DNA from: Bacillota bacterium
GTDB lineage: Bacteria > Bacillota > Clostridia > Tissierellales > Sedimentibacteraceae
Direction of reading: 5' to 3'
Assembly: GCA_023453025.1 (NCBI GenBank)
Contig: JAEXUD010000014.1
Span: 1-64,000 of the forward strand
DNA: 64,000 nt
Positions 27,889 through 38,058 of this stretch are shown piece after piece; the stretch's first letter is position 1, and each line of letters begins with the position of its first letter. The notes under the pieces were generated by a model. That model saw only the letters and a list, made by a program, of their open reading frames with translations. It was not told the origin of the DNA and ran no database searches. The position numbers and the translations under genes were made by a program.

Positions 27889-28080
27889 TTAAAGCAGCCT
27901 GAAAAGAGTGCTTCCTAAAATCACCAGAAGTATTCCCAGAATGAACATCCACATTTTTAGAGGCAAAATCTGGACAATAATAATAGCGCCTATAACAGCT
28001 ATCATAATACCTATAATTTCAGTAAATCTAATCTTTGGACCACAAGGATTGCATTTTTTTCTATGCTTAAAATAGTTCAT
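27889..28080 (-). CDS. Small two-helix membrane protein (63 aa)
   Basis: A 63-aa frame with a basic, Cys-containing N terminus (KHRKKCNPCGPK) and two hydrophobic helices (IGIMIAVIGAIIIVQIL and MWMFILGILLVILGSTLF). GGGGG is nine bases before the ATG. It has no known motif. Small membrane proteins like this occur beside asnS in related Clostridia, but I cannot assign a family. Confidence 0.55.
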   Translation of the reverse strand: MNYFKHRKKCNPCGPKIRFTEIIGIMIAVIGAIIIVQILPLKMWMFILGILLVILGSTLFRLL

Positions 28081-28205
28081 TATAAATAACCCCCTTGAAC
28101 GAATGGAAAAGATAAAGAACAGTAAATAATAATTGCTGATTTTTGCTGAACAATCGTAATTTATTAATTTAGCTAGATTATATCTTAATACATACTATTC
28201 AAAAA

Positions 28206-28251
28206 TAACAAAAAAGATACATTGAATTTTTAATTCAACATATCTTTCTTT
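28206..28251 (-). terminator. Terminator of asnS
   Basis: AAAGATATGTTGAATT pairs with AATTCAATGTATCTTT on the minus strand, followed by TTTTGTTATTTTT. Confidence 0.85.
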
Positions 28252-28264
28252 TACATTATCTTAA

Positions 28265-29650
28265 TTAAAATTCTGCATTTTTTGGTGTTCTTGGGAACGG
28301 AATAACGTCTCTTATATTGCCCATACCTGTAAGATACATTATTAATCTTTCAAATCCCAATCCATAGCCTGAGTGTCTGACTCCGCCGTATTTTCTAAGT
28401 TCCATGTACCACCACATGTCTTCCTTGCCTACTCCCATTTCTGCCATGCGCTTTTCCAGCATTTCAAGTCTTTCTTCTCTTTGGCTTCCACCAATCAGCT
28501 CACCTATTCCCGGCACAAGAAGATCCATAGCAGCGACAGTATTGTTGTCTTCATTCATGCGCATGTAAAATGCCTTGATATCCTTGGGATAATTAATAAC
28601 GAACACCGGCTTGCCAAATATTTTTTCAGAGAGATATCTTTCATGCTCTGTCTGTATATCAGTTCCCCATTCAACAGGATAATCAAAGTTCTCATTATTT
28701 TTCTTCAATATTTCTATAGCCTCTGTATAATCAATTCTTCCAAATTCAGAATTAACCACATTGTTTAATTTATCAATCAATCCTTTTTCTACAAAAGAAT
28801 TGAAAAATTCAATTTCTTCCTTTGCATTTTCCATTACATAGCTTATAACATACTTAATCATATCTTCTGCTAACTGCATATTATCCTTTATATCTGCAAA
28901 AGCTATTTCAGGCTCAATCATCCAGAATTCTGCAGCGTGCCTTGTAGTATTCGAATTTTCTGCTCTGAATGTAGGTCCAAATGTGTAAGTATTTTTAAAT
29001 GCAAGGGCAAAAATTTCAGCTTCCAGCTGTCCGCTGACTGTAAGATTGGCTGCCTTGCCAAAAAAGTCCTTTGAATAATCTGTCTTTCCGTCTGTTTTTT
29101 CTATGTTATCTAAATTTAAGGCTGTTACTCTGAACATTTCGCCGGCGCCTTCTGCATCACTTGCTGTAATTATCGGCGGATGAGCATAAATAAAGCCTCT
29201 TTCGTTAAAAAATTTATGTATTGCAAATGCTGCTAAGGACCTCACTCTGAAGACCGCAGAAAATGTATTTGTTCTTGGCCTTAAATGGGCAATTGTCCTT
29301 AAATACTCAAGTGAATGCCTTTTTTTCTGCAATGGATAGCTTGAATCTGATTCAGCCTCCATTATAATTTCTGTTGCTTTAATTTCAAAGGGTTGCTTTG
29401 CTTCAGGGGTCAGTATTAAATTACCTTTTACTGTGATTGCACTTCCTGTTGAGTATTTTTTTACTTCCTCGAAATTCTCTAAATTGTTTTCAAAAACTAT
29501 TTGAACATTTTTCATGTATGTTCCATCGTTTAATTCTATAAATCCAAAATTTTTAGAATCTCTGATTGTTCTGATCCAGCCTTCAACAACAACTTCACCA
29601 TTGAATTTTTCCGGAGCTTTAAATAAATTTCTTAAATCTGTTGGTTTCAT
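28265..29650 (-). CDS. asnS: Asparaginyl-tRNA synthetase
   Basis: A 461-aa class IIb synthetase. The N-terminal OB fold binds the anticodon (EGWIRTIRDSKNFGFIELNDG). The catalytic domain has motif 2, TFRAENSNTTRHAAEFWMIE, and motif 3, GLGFERL. It charges tRNA-Asn directly. There is no T-box leader because the gene starts 21 bases after the thiN side of the operon... it precedes a strong terminator downstream. Confidence 0.95.
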   Translation of the reverse strand: MKPTDLRNLFKAPEKFNGEVVVEGWIRTIRDSKNFGFIELNDGTYMKNVQIVFENNLENFEEVKKYSTGSAITVKGNLILTPEAKQPFEIKATEIIMEAESDSSYPLQKKRHSLEYLRTIAHLRPRTNTFSAVFRVRSLAAFAIHKFFNERGFIYAHPPIITASDAEGAGEMFRVTALNLDNIEKTDGKTDYSKDFFGKAANLTVSGQLEAEIFALAFKNTYTFGPTFRAENSNTTRHAAEFWMIEPEIAFADIKDNMQLAEDMIKYVISYVMENAKEEIEFFNSFVEKGLIDKLNNVVNSEFGRIDYTEAIEILKKNNENFDYPVEWGTDIQTEHERYLSEKIFGKPVFVINYPKDIKAFYMRMNEDNNTVAAMDLLVPGIGELIGGSQREERLEMLEKRMAEMGVGKEDMWWYMELRKYGGVRHSGYGLGFERLIMYLTGMGNIRDVIPFPRTPKNAEF

Positions 29651-29671
29651 GAATCCTCCTTGTATAATGAA

Positions 29672-30307
29672 CTAATCTTTTGAAACAAAGATTAATGCAG
29701 TTCCTTTTTTTAATATTATTCTGCCTTCATCTTTTATAATCTCATTGCTTATTAAAAAAGCTGTTCCTCTTTTTACGATTACATTTGAAAGAGGGTATTT
29801 GAAATTTTCCAATGTAAGCCCTTCTAATGTTTCAGTAACAGGTACCAATGAAACAAAATAATCCTTTTTATATTTAACCTTTATATCTGCATTATCTGAT
29901 ATTATACTGATGAAATTATTATTGTCAATTATTACTATATTGATTCCCTCCTTGTGATATTTCTCAAGAAGCTGAATATTAGCAAGAGTATGGTCAAGTC
30001 TTGTCCCTGATGCTCCGGCCAGAATCACATCCTTAAAGCCTTTTTTAACAGCATGTTCAACTGCCAGCTCCATGTCAGTATAATCCTTTTCTGACGGAAA
30101 TGTAACAGTTTCTATGTTCAAGTTCTTGTAATATTCCAAAACAGAAGAATCTACGGAATCAAAATCACCCAGAATCAAATCAGGAACTAGTCCCAGTTTA
30201 TATACCTTTTCCAGCCCGCCGTCCGCACATATGACAAAATCGATATTTATATTTTCAATACGGTTTTTTTCTATATCGCTTCCATTGCCTAATATTAAAG
30301 CTGTCAT
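29672..30307 (-). CDS. thiN: Thiamine pyrophosphokinase
   Basis: A 211-aa enzyme that transfers pyrophosphate from ATP to thiamine, giving the active cofactor. Motifs are the early CADGG, the acid cluster LILGDFDSVD, and FPSEKDYTDMELA, then GASGTRLDHTLANI, all ThiN hallmarks. It directly follows rpe (one base apart), as in Bacillus and Clostridium. Confidence 0.93.
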   Translation of the reverse strand: MTALILGNGSDIEKNRIENINIDFVICADGGLEKVYKLGLVPDLILGDFDSVDSSVLEYYKNLNIETVTFPSEKDYTDMELAVEHAVKKGFKDVILAGASGTRLDHTLANIQLLEKYHKEGINIVIIDNNNFISIISDNADIKVKYKKDYFVSLVPVTETLEGLTLENFKYPLSNVIVKRGTAFLISNEIIKDEGRIILKKGTALIFVSKD

Positions 30308-30976
30308 TTATTTCTCCATAATTTGCTTGAATTTCTTGGTTTCTGCCACAACATCCTTTGCTTTATAAATTGCTGAGCCTGCAACAACTACATTTGCACC
30401 CCAGTTGAGAACCTCCTCAAGGTTGTCAGCATTAACTCCGCCATCTATTTCAATATCAATATCTAAATTGTACTCGTTAACTAATTGATTTAACTCTTCA
30501 AATTTATATTTTACATTGCTAATTAAGCTTTGTCCGCCAAAACCGGGGTTAACACTCATTATCAAAACCATATCCACATCTCTTATGATATCCTTTAATA
30601 ATGAAACAGGTGTCGCCGGATTTATTGATACTCCTGCTCTAATTCCTAATGATTTTATTTTTTGTATGGTCCTGTGAAGATGAATGCAGGACTCCTGATG
30701 TACAGTAATTATATCTGCTCCTGCATTATAAAAAGCATCTATGTATTTATCAGGGTTTTCAATCATCAAATGCACATCAAAAATAAGATTTGTTACCTTT
30801 CTCAGATGTTTTACAACATCTGGTCCTATTGTAATATTGGGAACAAAGTGTCCGTCCATCACATCTATATGTATATAATCGGCTCCGCCATCTTCAACAA
30901 GCCTGATGTCTTCTCCAAGCTTAGAGAAGTCGGCCGACAATATAGAAGGTGCCAATTTGGGCATTCGTTTATTCAT
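30308..30976 (-). CDS. rpe: Ribulose-phosphate 3-epimerase
   Basis: A 222-aa TIM barrel of the pentose phosphate pathway that interconverts ribulose 5-phosphate and xylulose 5-phosphate. Metal and catalytic residues are in APSILSADF, IHIDVMDGHFVPN, FDVHLMI, and EIDGGVN. Phosphate-binding VVAGSAIY is near the end. It lies nine bases after rsgA in the rsgA-rpe-thiN order. Confidence 0.96.
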   Translation of the reverse strand: MNKRMPKLAPSILSADFSKLGEDIRLVEDGGADYIHIDVMDGHFVPNITIGPDVVKHLRKVTNLIFDVHLMIENPDKYIDAFYNAGADIITVHQESCIHLHRTIQKIKSLGIRAGVSINPATPVSLLKDIIRDVDMVLIMSVNPGFGGQSLISNVKYKFEELNQLVNEYNLDIDIEIDGGVNADNLEEVLNWGANVVVAGSAIYKAKDVVAETKKFKQIMEK

Positions 30977-30985
30977 TTTTTCTCC

Positions 30986-31864
30986 TTAATACATTTTTAT
31001 TTTTCGTATTTCTTCTAACAGTCTGATATAGTTGTTATATCTTGTCTGACTTATTAAGCCGTAATTAACTGCGTCTTTTATAACACAATCAGGCTCTTTG
31101 TAATGGAGACAGTCTGCAAATCTACATTCTGTATTTATTTTTTTTATTTCAGGGTAATACTCTTTCAGTTCAAATTCTTTGATTCCTTCTAATTCAAAGG
31201 AACTGAAGCCCGGTGTGTCAACAACATATCCTCCAAAGTCCAGTCGATATATTTCTGCATGTCTTGTCGTGTGCTTGCCTCTTTTCAATTTATCACTTAT
31301 TTCACCGATTTTTAATTGAAAATCAGGTTGGACTGTATTCATTATGGACGATTTTCCTACTCCTGACGGTCCGGAAAACACACTTAATTTATCTTTTAAA
31401 ATATTCCTAAGCTCGTTAACTGTACTTTCATCGTACTTGCTTGTAAAAATTACTTTATAATCTGTATTAACAAAATTATCTTTAAATTGCTGCTTAAGCT
31501 CTTCATCAACCAAATCACATTTGTTAAAACAAATAACCGGCTTTAAGTTATTTGTTTCAGCTGCAATTAAAAGTTTGTCTAACAGTAAAAAGCTTGGTTC
31601 CGGATTTGTAACTGCAAAAAAAATTATTAGCTGCTCGGCATTGGCAACGGGTGGTCTTATCATTTCGTTGGTTCTTTCACCTATTTCTTCAATATATCCT
31701 TGATTCTCATCCTCTTCGGTTAATCTGATTGATACCTTGTCTCCAACAAGGGGCTTGATGTTCTTTAGTCTGAATAAACCCCTTGCCCTGCATTCAACAA
31801 TGGTTTTTCCTGTATCTACGTAATAATTTCCACCTACACCTCTAATAATGATTCCATCAATCAT
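30986..31864 (-). CDS. rsgA: Small-subunit maturation GTPase RsgA
   Basis: A 292-aa circularly permuted GTPase. It has an N-terminal OB fold, the G4 motif FNKCDL ahead of G1 GPSGVGKSS, then G3 DTPGF, and a C-terminal zinc-binding Cys/His cluster (CRFADCLHYKEPDC). It checks 30S maturation. It sits between prkC and rpe in the conserved string. Confidence 0.95.
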   Translation of the reverse strand: MIDGIIIRGVGGNYYVDTGKTIVECRARGLFRLKNIKPLVGDKVSIRLTEEDENQGYIEEIGERTNEMIRPPVANAEQLIIFFAVTNPEPSFLLLDKLLIAAETNNLKPVICFNKCDLVDEELKQQFKDNFVNTDYKVIFTSKYDESTVNELRNILKDKLSVFSGPSGVGKSSIMNTVQPDFQLKIGEISDKLKRGKHTTRHAEIYRLDFGGYVVDTPGFSSFELEGIKEFELKEYYPEIKKINTECRFADCLHYKEPDCVIKDAVNYGLISQTRYNNYIRLLEEIRKIKMY

Positions 31865-31872
31865 AAAAACTC

Positions 31873-33906
31873 CTATTCAAACTTGATTTCAGTTCTGTCA
31901 TAAAGCTCGTTATCTATATAAATTTCATAGACCTCTGTTCCTGTTCCTTCTATATTGATTATAATGCTTTGTTCCTTAGTGTCAACTTCCTGAGAATAAA
32001 TTATTTCTCTTCCCCCGTCAGAAATTTTTTGAACTACAACAGTTACCTTATCTTTATTTGAAGGAAGTGTAATTGTCAATGGATATGAACTGACTGCAGG
32101 TTCTTCTCCCGGTTGTTCAGTTCCGGGTTCTTCTCCCGGCTCCTCCTCAGCAGGCTTTCCGGAGCTTACAGTCATCCATATGGATGTTCCCTGTGCAACG
32201 TCCTGACCTGCCGCAACACTTTGTCTTATAACCAGTCCCTCAGCAACATCCTCACTTGGCTCTTCTGTCGCTCCTCCTACTGATAAACCGTGTTGAACTA
32301 TAACAAGCTTGGCAGCTTCTAATTCTATTCCTTCCACGTTAGGCATCGGTACATAGGTTATTTTAGGACCAATACTTACTACATAATCAACTGCATCATT
32401 TTCAGCAGCAGGTGTGTTTGCTTCAGGGTGTTGACCCATTATCTGTCCTGCAGGGTATTTGTCTGAGTTTTCCTCACTGACTCTTCCCTCTTCAAGACCT
32501 TCATTTTTTAAAATAAGTCCGGCTTCTATGGAATATCTGCCAACCAGATTTGGAACAATAATTTCTTTTTCTCCCTTGCTTACCACAACTTCTATGGGAT
32601 AATTTTCCTTTAGCTTCATTCCTTCATCAACGCTTTGATGAATTATCTCGCCTTCATCATATTCATTATTATATTCTCTGTTTGAAACATTGAACACTAA
32701 ACCTAGATCTTCAACTATTTTTTTCGCTTCTTCTTCGTTTCTTCCCAGCAAATTAGGAACTGCAACCTCCGGAACATACAAAACAGCTTTAAATACAATT
32801 ATTCCTCCGATAACGGCAACTGCTAATGCACTTAGTATAGCTGCAATTGTAATATTTCTGTTCTTTTTATTTTGAGCTTTATTCGTTTTATTATTTTCAT
32901 TCTTTTTTTTCATAGTTATATTATCTTCTTCCAAATCTTCTCCAAAAAAGCTTTTAAATGCTTTATCTGAATTTTCGTCTATTATATCTATGTTTATTTC
33001 ATTATTTTCATTTAATTCATCAGTGATTGGCGGTAGTACCATAGTTGGTGAATCAATTAATTCTTCATCATTTCTTTCGGTACTTAATCCGTACAGGGAG
33101 TCGATTTTCTTTATTAATTCATCAACACTTTGGAACCTGAAGCTTTGATGTTTTTCAAGGCATTTCATTATAACATCCTCCAGGTTTTTGGATATTTTAA
33201 GGTTCTTGAATTTTTTTGATGGTGGCACAGGTTTTTCTTGTATTTGTTTCATTGCAACAGAAATATGGTTGTCAGCGTCAAAGGGTACAACCCCTGTTAT
33301 CATTTCATACATGACTATTCCTAATGAATATATATCTGACTTATCATCCACATATCCTCCTCTTGCCTGCTCAGGAGAAAAATAATGGACTGAACCTATT
33401 ACATTTGAGGTGTTATTTATAGTAGAGCTGGTAGCTGCTCTTGCAATGCCGAAATCAGTTACCTTAGCTATTCCTTCTTCGGTTATGAGTATGTTGTGAG
33501 GTTTTATATCCCGATGAACAATATTATTTGTATGTGCATGCTTTAAGGCTTCCGCTACCTGTCTTGAAATTTTGATAGTTTCCTGCTCGGATAATCTTCC
33601 CTTTTTCTGGATATATTTCTTGAGGGTTTCACCCTTAACCAATTCCATAACTATATAATATATATCCCCTTCAATTCCAGTATCGTAGATATTTACTATA
33701 TTAGGATGTGCAAGACTGGCTGCGGATAATGATTCCTGCTTGAACTTTGCAATAAAATCAGGGTCAGAGGTTAATTCATCTCTTAAAACCTTAATTGCAA
33801 CATAGCGGTTTAAAACTCTGCATTTTGCCTTGTAGACAATCGACATGCCTCCGCCGCCGATTTTCTCAATTATTTCATATCTGTTTCCTAATATTTTACC
33901 TATCAT
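31873..33906 (-). CDS. prkC: PASTA-domain Ser/Thr protein kinase
   Basis: About 677 aa. The N-terminal kinase domain has the glycine loop IGGGGMSIVY, the catalytic loop HRDIKPHN and DFGIA. A basic juxtamembrane stretch precedes one membrane helix (ITIAAILSALAVAVIGGIIVF). Outside lie three PASTA repeats that bind muropeptides, then a Pro/Glu linker and a ~75-residue beta domain. I chose the Met at 33906, six bases after GAGGTG; the frame to 33978 overlaps prpC. It controls wall growth and dormancy exit in relatives. Confidence 0.94.
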   Translation of the reverse strand: MIGKILGNRYEIIEKIGGGGMSIVYKAKCRVLNRYVAIKVLRDELTSDPDFIAKFKQESLSAASLAHPNIVNIYDTGIEGDIYYIVMELVKGETLKKYIQKKGRLSEQETIKISRQVAEALKHAHTNNIVHRDIKPHNILITEEGIAKVTDFGIARAATSSTINNTSNVIGSVHYFSPEQARGGYVDDKSDIYSLGIVMYEMITGVVPFDADNHISVAMKQIQEKPVPPSKKFKNLKISKNLEDVIMKCLEKHQSFRFQSVDELIKKIDSLYGLSTERNDEELIDSPTMVLPPITDELNENNEINIDIIDENSDKAFKSFFGEDLEEDNITMKKKNENNKTNKAQNKKNRNITIAAILSALAVAVIGGIIVFKAVLYVPEVAVPNLLGRNEEEAKKIVEDLGLVFNVSNREYNNEYDEGEIIHQSVDEGMKLKENYPIEVVVSKGEKEIIVPNLVGRYSIEAGLILKNEGLEEGRVSEENSDKYPAGQIMGQHPEANTPAAENDAVDYVVSIGPKITYVPMPNVEGIELEAAKLVIVQHGLSVGGATEEPSEDVAEGLVIRQSVAAGQDVAQGTSIWMTVSSGKPAEEEPGEEPGTEQPGEEPAVSSYPLTITLPSNKDKVTVVVQKISDGGREIIYSQEVDTKEQSIIINIEGTGTEVYEIYIDNELYDRTEIKFE

Positions 33907-34648
33907 AAGTTTCACCTCTAGTGATATTATCAACAATAATGATTGTAATATTATCAGTTCCCCCATTATCGTTGGCAAGTTTTATTAATCTTTGTACACT
34001 TTCAGAACATCCATATTCCTTGATGATACTTAAAATTTTCTCATCAGACAGATGTGTAGTCAGCCCATCAGTGCAAAGTAAAATAACATCATTGTCAAAT
34101 AGCTCAATTTCGAAAATATCTGCCTGTACATATTCTTCGCTGCCTACAGCCCTTGTAATTACATTTCTTTTTGGATGATTTTTCGCTTCTTCTAAAGTTA
34201 TCTTCCCATCCTTTAATAATTCGTGTACATATGTATGATCTTCAGTTAATTGTATTATTTCATCATTTTTTATGAGATAAGCCCTGCTGTCTCCCACATT
34301 TGCTATATATGCAATATTTAATTGCAGGTCAATCACAGCCATTGTTATAGTTGTACCCATTCCTGCACATTCTTCCTTGCGCAGAGCTTCTTCATGGATT
34401 TTTTTGTTTGCGGCGTCTATGCTTTCAATAATAAATGACGGAGCCTTGAAATCCTCTGCCTGACAGCCATTCTTAAAGATATCCTTTATCGTTTCAATAG
34501 CAATAGAGCTTGCGACCTCCCCTGCCTTATGTCCGCCCATTCCGTCAGCAACAGCATAAAGATTATATCTGTCGGATTCTTCTACTATAAAATTATCTTC
34601 ATTGTTTTCTCTCATTAATCCTTTATTAGTTTCACAGTACGACCTCAT
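33896..34648 (-). CDS. prpC: PP2C-type Ser/Thr phosphatase
   Basis: About 250 aa. PP2C metal-binding motifs are NEDNF, ADGMGGH, LCTDGL and GGTDNITI. It reverses PrkC phosphorylation. The ATG at 34648 follows GAGGTG; a TTG four codons earlier, inside the rlmN stop, is the alternative. It overlaps prkC by 11 bases, which fixes kinase and phosphatase expression together. Confidence 0.94.
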   Translation of the reverse strand: MRSYCETNKGLMRENNEDNFIVEESDRYNLYAVADGMGGHKAGEVASSIAIETIKDIFKNGCQAEDFKAPSFIIESIDAANKKIHEEALRKEECAGMGTTITMAVIDLQLNIAYIANVGDSRAYLIKNDEIIQLTEDHTYVHELLKDGKITLEEAKNHPKRNVITRAVGSEEYVQADIFEIELFDNDVILLCTDGLTTHLSDEKILSIIKEYGCSESVQRLIKLANDNGGTDNITIIIVDNITRGETYDR

Positions 34649-34656
34649 AAGGCACC

Positions 34657-35685
34657 TCAAATTTTAAGATAGTTATTTCTAAGCTGTCCGCATGCAGCAT
34701 TAATATCACTTCCAAGCTCTCTCCTTACGGTCGCATTAATACCTTTTTCAGAAAGCAGCTTTTTGAATTTTTCAATATCAAGATTTTCAGACGGCTTGAT
34801 ATCGGCTTCTTTAACATAATTGCACGGAATTAAATTCACATTTGCAAGCTTGTTCTTCAGCAGCTTTGAAAGCATTTCAGCATCTTCAGCGCTGTCGTTA
34901 AATCCCTTTATCATAATATATTCAAATGTAAGTCTTCTTCCGGTTTTCTCAACATAATAATCGCATGCTTTCAACAATTCATTAAGCTTATATTTTTTTG
35001 CTACAGGCAGTATTTCTTCTCTTTTTTCCTGAGCAGCAGCATGCAGTGAAACAGCAAGAGTTATAGGAATATCTTCATCTGCAAGTCTGTAAATATTTGG
35101 AACTATGCCGCAGGTTGAAAGAGTAATTTTTCTCATAGAAATATTCTGACCTTTTTCATCATTTATCAGTCTTAAAAAATCAAGGACATTATCAAAATTG
35201 TTAAGGGGTTCTCCGGAGCCCATAATTACCACATTAGATATCTTTTCTTTAGTATCCCTTTGTATTAAATATATTTGCTTAAGCATTTCAGCAGCTGTCA
35301 GACTTCTCAAATATCCATTTTTGGTTGAAGCGCAAAAAAGACAACCCATCTTGCATCCCACCTCAGATGAAATACATGCGGTATTGCCAAATTTATATTT
35401 TAAAAATACACTTTCTACAACATTACCGTCTTCAAACCTTATTACATATTTTTTAGTATCATCAAGCTTTGATTCAAGTTTCAGCTCAATTGAGCCAAAA
35501 GTAAACTCGAAATGCTTTTTCAGCTCTTCTCTTGTTTTTTTAGACATGTTAAGCATGCCTTCAAAATCATCTACTGTCTTATTGTGAACCCAGTCAAATA
35601 TTTGTTTTGCCTTAAATTTCGGCTCTCCCATTTCCACAAGAGTTTTTTCCAGCTCCTCAAAGCTTAAATCATCTATTTTTATCAT
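34657..35685 (-). CDS. rlmN: Dual-specificity RNA methyltransferase RlmN
   Basis: A 342-aa radical SAM enzyme that methylates A2503 of 23S rRNA and A37 of some tRNAs. The cluster motif CKMGCLFC is present, plus MGSGEPL, and the C-terminal Cys in ACGQL, one of the two catalytic cysteines. Length is normal. It lies between rsmB and prpC. Confidence 0.95.
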   Translation of the reverse strand: MIKIDDLSFEELEKTLVEMGEPKFKAKQIFDWVHNKTVDDFEGMLNMSKKTREELKKHFEFTFGSIELKLESKLDDTKKYVIRFEDGNVVESVFLKYKFGNTACISSEVGCKMGCLFCASTKNGYLRSLTAAEMLKQIYLIQRDTKEKISNVVIMGSGEPLNNFDNVLDFLRLINDEKGQNISMRKITLSTCGIVPNIYRLADEDIPITLAVSLHAAAQEKREEILPVAKKYKLNELLKACDYYVEKTGRRLTFEYIMIKGFNDSAEDAEMLSKLLKNKLANVNLIPCNYVKEADIKPSENLDIEKFKKLLSEKGINATVRRELGSDINAACGQLRNNYLKI

Positions 35686-35719
35686 GTTCTACCTTCTATT
35701 TAAATGTTTGTCAATCCTG

Positions 35720-35757
35720 TTACTCGGAAATCACGCTATCGTTCAGATTGACAAAAT
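35720..35757. repeat. Short inverted repeat between rsmB and rlmN
   Basis: TTTGTCAATCCTG and CAGATTGACAAA are imperfect inverted ends. This resembles the TTGTCATTCTG/CAGGATGACAA element at 27762. Confidence 0.35.
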
Positions 35758-35777
35758 TAAAATTATATCAAATTATA

Positions 35778-37112
35778 TCACAGCCTTTTTATTTTCGCAA
35801 TAAAAAAGCCATCCATGTTGTGTATATGAGGATATATTTCGATGTATCCGTTTTTTGCAGTGGTGAAAAAGTCATCAACATTTTGAGAAATGTCGTCCAA
35901 TATAAAATCCTTGTTTTTATCTAAGAACTCATTAATAAGTTCAATATTTTCTTTTCTTTCTGTGGAACATGTTGAATAAACAAGCCTTCCGCCGGTCTTT
36001 AAGTATTTTGCGGCATTTTCCAGTATTTTATATTGAATCTTACTGATTTCCTTTAAATCCTCTTGCATATTTTTGTATTTTATTTCCGGTTTTCTTCTTA
36101 TTATTCCAAGCCCTGTGCACGGAACATCTGCAATGACGTAATCTGCTCTTCCCAGCAAATTATCATCCGGCTTGGTGGCGTCATATTCTTCAGTATTTAC
36201 AATACTTATACCCAGCCGCACTGTTTCTCTGTCTATTAAGGACAGCTTTCCTGCATATATATCCCTGCTTATAATTTTTCCTTTATTATTCATTATTTCT
36301 GCCGCATTCAGGGTCTTGCCTCCGGGAGCCGCACACATATCAATCAGAAGACTGTTTTCTTCCGGGTTTAATATTTGCCCTGCCAGCATGGAGCTTTCGC
36401 TTTGAATGGAAAAAAGTCCATTTTTATATTCCTCTTGCTTTTCTATATCATATGGATTTTCCAGAATTATACCCTTATGGGCATATTTGCATTTATGAGC
36501 CTTGATATTTTTTTGTTCAAAAAGCTTTATCAGATCATCTCTCGAAATCCTTAATGTGTTGACCCTTATTTCAAGAGGAGCTTCAATATTGTTTGCAATT
36601 AAGGCCGCCTCCACCTTCTCTTTTCCAAACTGATTTTTCCATCTTAAAACCAGCTCCTTTGGATAAGAATATTTAACACTTAAATATTCATCAAAAGGCA
36701 GCTTATTCAGCTTATTTTCCAGCTCCTGCCTGCTTCGCAATATGTTTCTTAAGACGGCATTTACAAATTTTGATGCTCTTATATTTCCTTTATCCTTAAT
36801 ATATTGCACACTTTCGTTCACTACAATATTTTCATGGGACTTATCCAGGAAAAACAGCTGATAAACAGCCAATCTAAGTGCAATCAATACATCAAGTTCC
36901 ATTTTCTTTGTCTTTGTGCTGGACACCTCATTGATAATCCAATCGATGAAAATCAGATTTTCAATAACTCCTAAAACTGATTTACGATACAAAGAACGAA
37001 GACTATGCTCAACATTTTTCATATCATTGTTAATAACAATGTTTGAATAGGATTTATCTCTAAATATTTTTTTAAGCGTTTCAATTACCTGTGTTCTATA
37101 GCTGTTATTCAT
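35778..37112 (-). CDS. rsmB: 16S rRNA (cytosine967-C5)-methyltransferase
   Basis: A 444-aa Sun/RsmB protein. It has an N-terminal NusB-like RNA-binding domain (residues ~1-140) and a Rossmann methyltransferase with the SAM loop DMCAAPGGKT, the PCTG motif (VPCTGLG) and the catalytic Cys in YSTCST. It normally follows fmt in Clostridia; here a 10-kb accessory block separates the two. Confidence 0.94.
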   Translation of the reverse strand: MNNSYRTQVIETLKKIFRDKSYSNIVINNDMKNVEHSLRSLYRKSVLGVIENLIFIDWIINEVSSTKTKKMELDVLIALRLAVYQLFFLDKSHENIVVNESVQYIKDKGNIRASKFVNAVLRNILRSRQELENKLNKLPFDEYLSVKYSYPKELVLRWKNQFGKEKVEAALIANNIEAPLEIRVNTLRISRDDLIKLFEQKNIKAHKCKYAHKGIILENPYDIEKQEEYKNGLFSIQSESSMLAGQILNPEENSLLIDMCAAPGGKTLNAAEIMNNKGKIISRDIYAGKLSLIDRETVRLGISIVNTEEYDATKPDDNLLGRADYVIADVPCTGLGIIRRKPEIKYKNMQEDLKEISKIQYKILENAAKYLKTGGRLVYSTCSTERKENIELINEFLDKNKDFILDDISQNVDDFFTTAKNGYIEIYPHIHNMDGFFIAKIKRL

Positions 37113-37277
37113 AATATCCTCTATGTAAAATACTGATTGTTATCCAACCCTGGTGAACATTCTTATTTCTATTAATTAAAAAAACAATTCATTATATCAT
37201 TAATATACCCAAATAACAAAGAATATTTTATTTAACTTATTTATAAGTATGCCATCTATTTTTATGGATGACCGCAC

Positions 37278-37802
37278 CTATTTTCGTTTCTCACACCGAT
37301 AAAACAACCAGGAAAAATAAAAGAAATGAATCGTGCACAGAAACAAAACCATGTTGCTGTGCCAATCCATCACCATGTCCCATTCCATACCAAATTTCTT
37401 AAAAAACAGCAATTCACTCAAAGGCGCCATAGGAGAGAATGGTGTCGTCAGCCAAATAATAATAATTGCAAGAATACTTCCGCCGGACTCCGACGCCATC
37501 AGTTGTTGTCTATATACAAACCATATTACCATTAGGACACTGCAAATAGCCCAATACCGCTTCACCAACCTATTCGCTTCACGGCTTCTAATAAACCAAA
37601 GTAATGCATCAAACAGAAACAGGCTTAGTACATAAACAATCATCAGTCCATAAACTGCGCCATTATGATAGCCATCGCCTGCAAATAAACCGTAGCGACT
37701 ATTCAAAAAGTTAAGTATAAAATGGGAACCCGCCCAAATCAAACCGGCTATAGCTGCATACTCAAAAAATCGTTCTCTGCGTGTTTTCATCTTCATCATC
37801 AT
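37278..37802 (-). CDS. Multi-pass membrane protein of unknown function
   Basis: A 174-aa protein with about five hydrophobic segments (near residues 13-31, 48-71, 83-98, 107-128 and 149-168) and basic ends (KMKTRRER, RCEKRK). There are no recognisable catalytic motifs. The start has several adjacent ATGs (MMMKM) just after AAGGCGG, so one of the later Mets may be used. It borders the accessory block. Function unknown. Confidence 0.6.
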   Translation of the reverse strand: MMMKMKTRRERFFEYAAIAGLIWAGSHFILNFLNSRYGLFAGDGYHNGAVYGLMIVYVLSLFLFDALLWFIRSREANRLVKRYWAICSVLMVIWFVYRQQLMASESGGSILAIIIIWLTTPFSPMAPLSELLFFKKFGMEWDMVMDWHSNMVLFLCTIHFFYFSWLFYRCEKRK

Positions 37803-37970
37803 ATCCGCCTTATATAATAGTATAGCGAAATTTCAACAATTGAAATAAATATATATCATTTTATATAGACGATTTTTTATGGAAATTGTTCCAAAATAAT
37901 TTACTTATTACTTTATTACTTACTTATTAAAGGCTTACTTATTAAAGTATTAAAAAAACTCTACAAAATA

Positions 37971-37999
37971 TTGAAATGATTGTAATATTTTGGTATAAT
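37971..37999 (+). promoter_or_regulatory. Toxin promoter, module 1
   Basis: TTGAAA, a 17-base spacer ending TGG, and TATAAT at 37994-37999. Confidence 0.8.
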
Positions 38000-38058
38000 A
38001 TGTCAAGGAATTGCCATGACGGATAGGCGGTTGGCTCCCTGAAAAGGGAGGTGATAAT

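Noticed and set aside
27421..29672. T-box leader for asnS
   Set aside because: Only 21 bases separate thiN and asnS, and no specifier/antiterminator sequence is visible.
37326..37635. Plus-strand frames opposite the 174-aa membrane protein
   Set aside because: They lack ribosome sites, and the minus-strand frame has coherent membrane helices.
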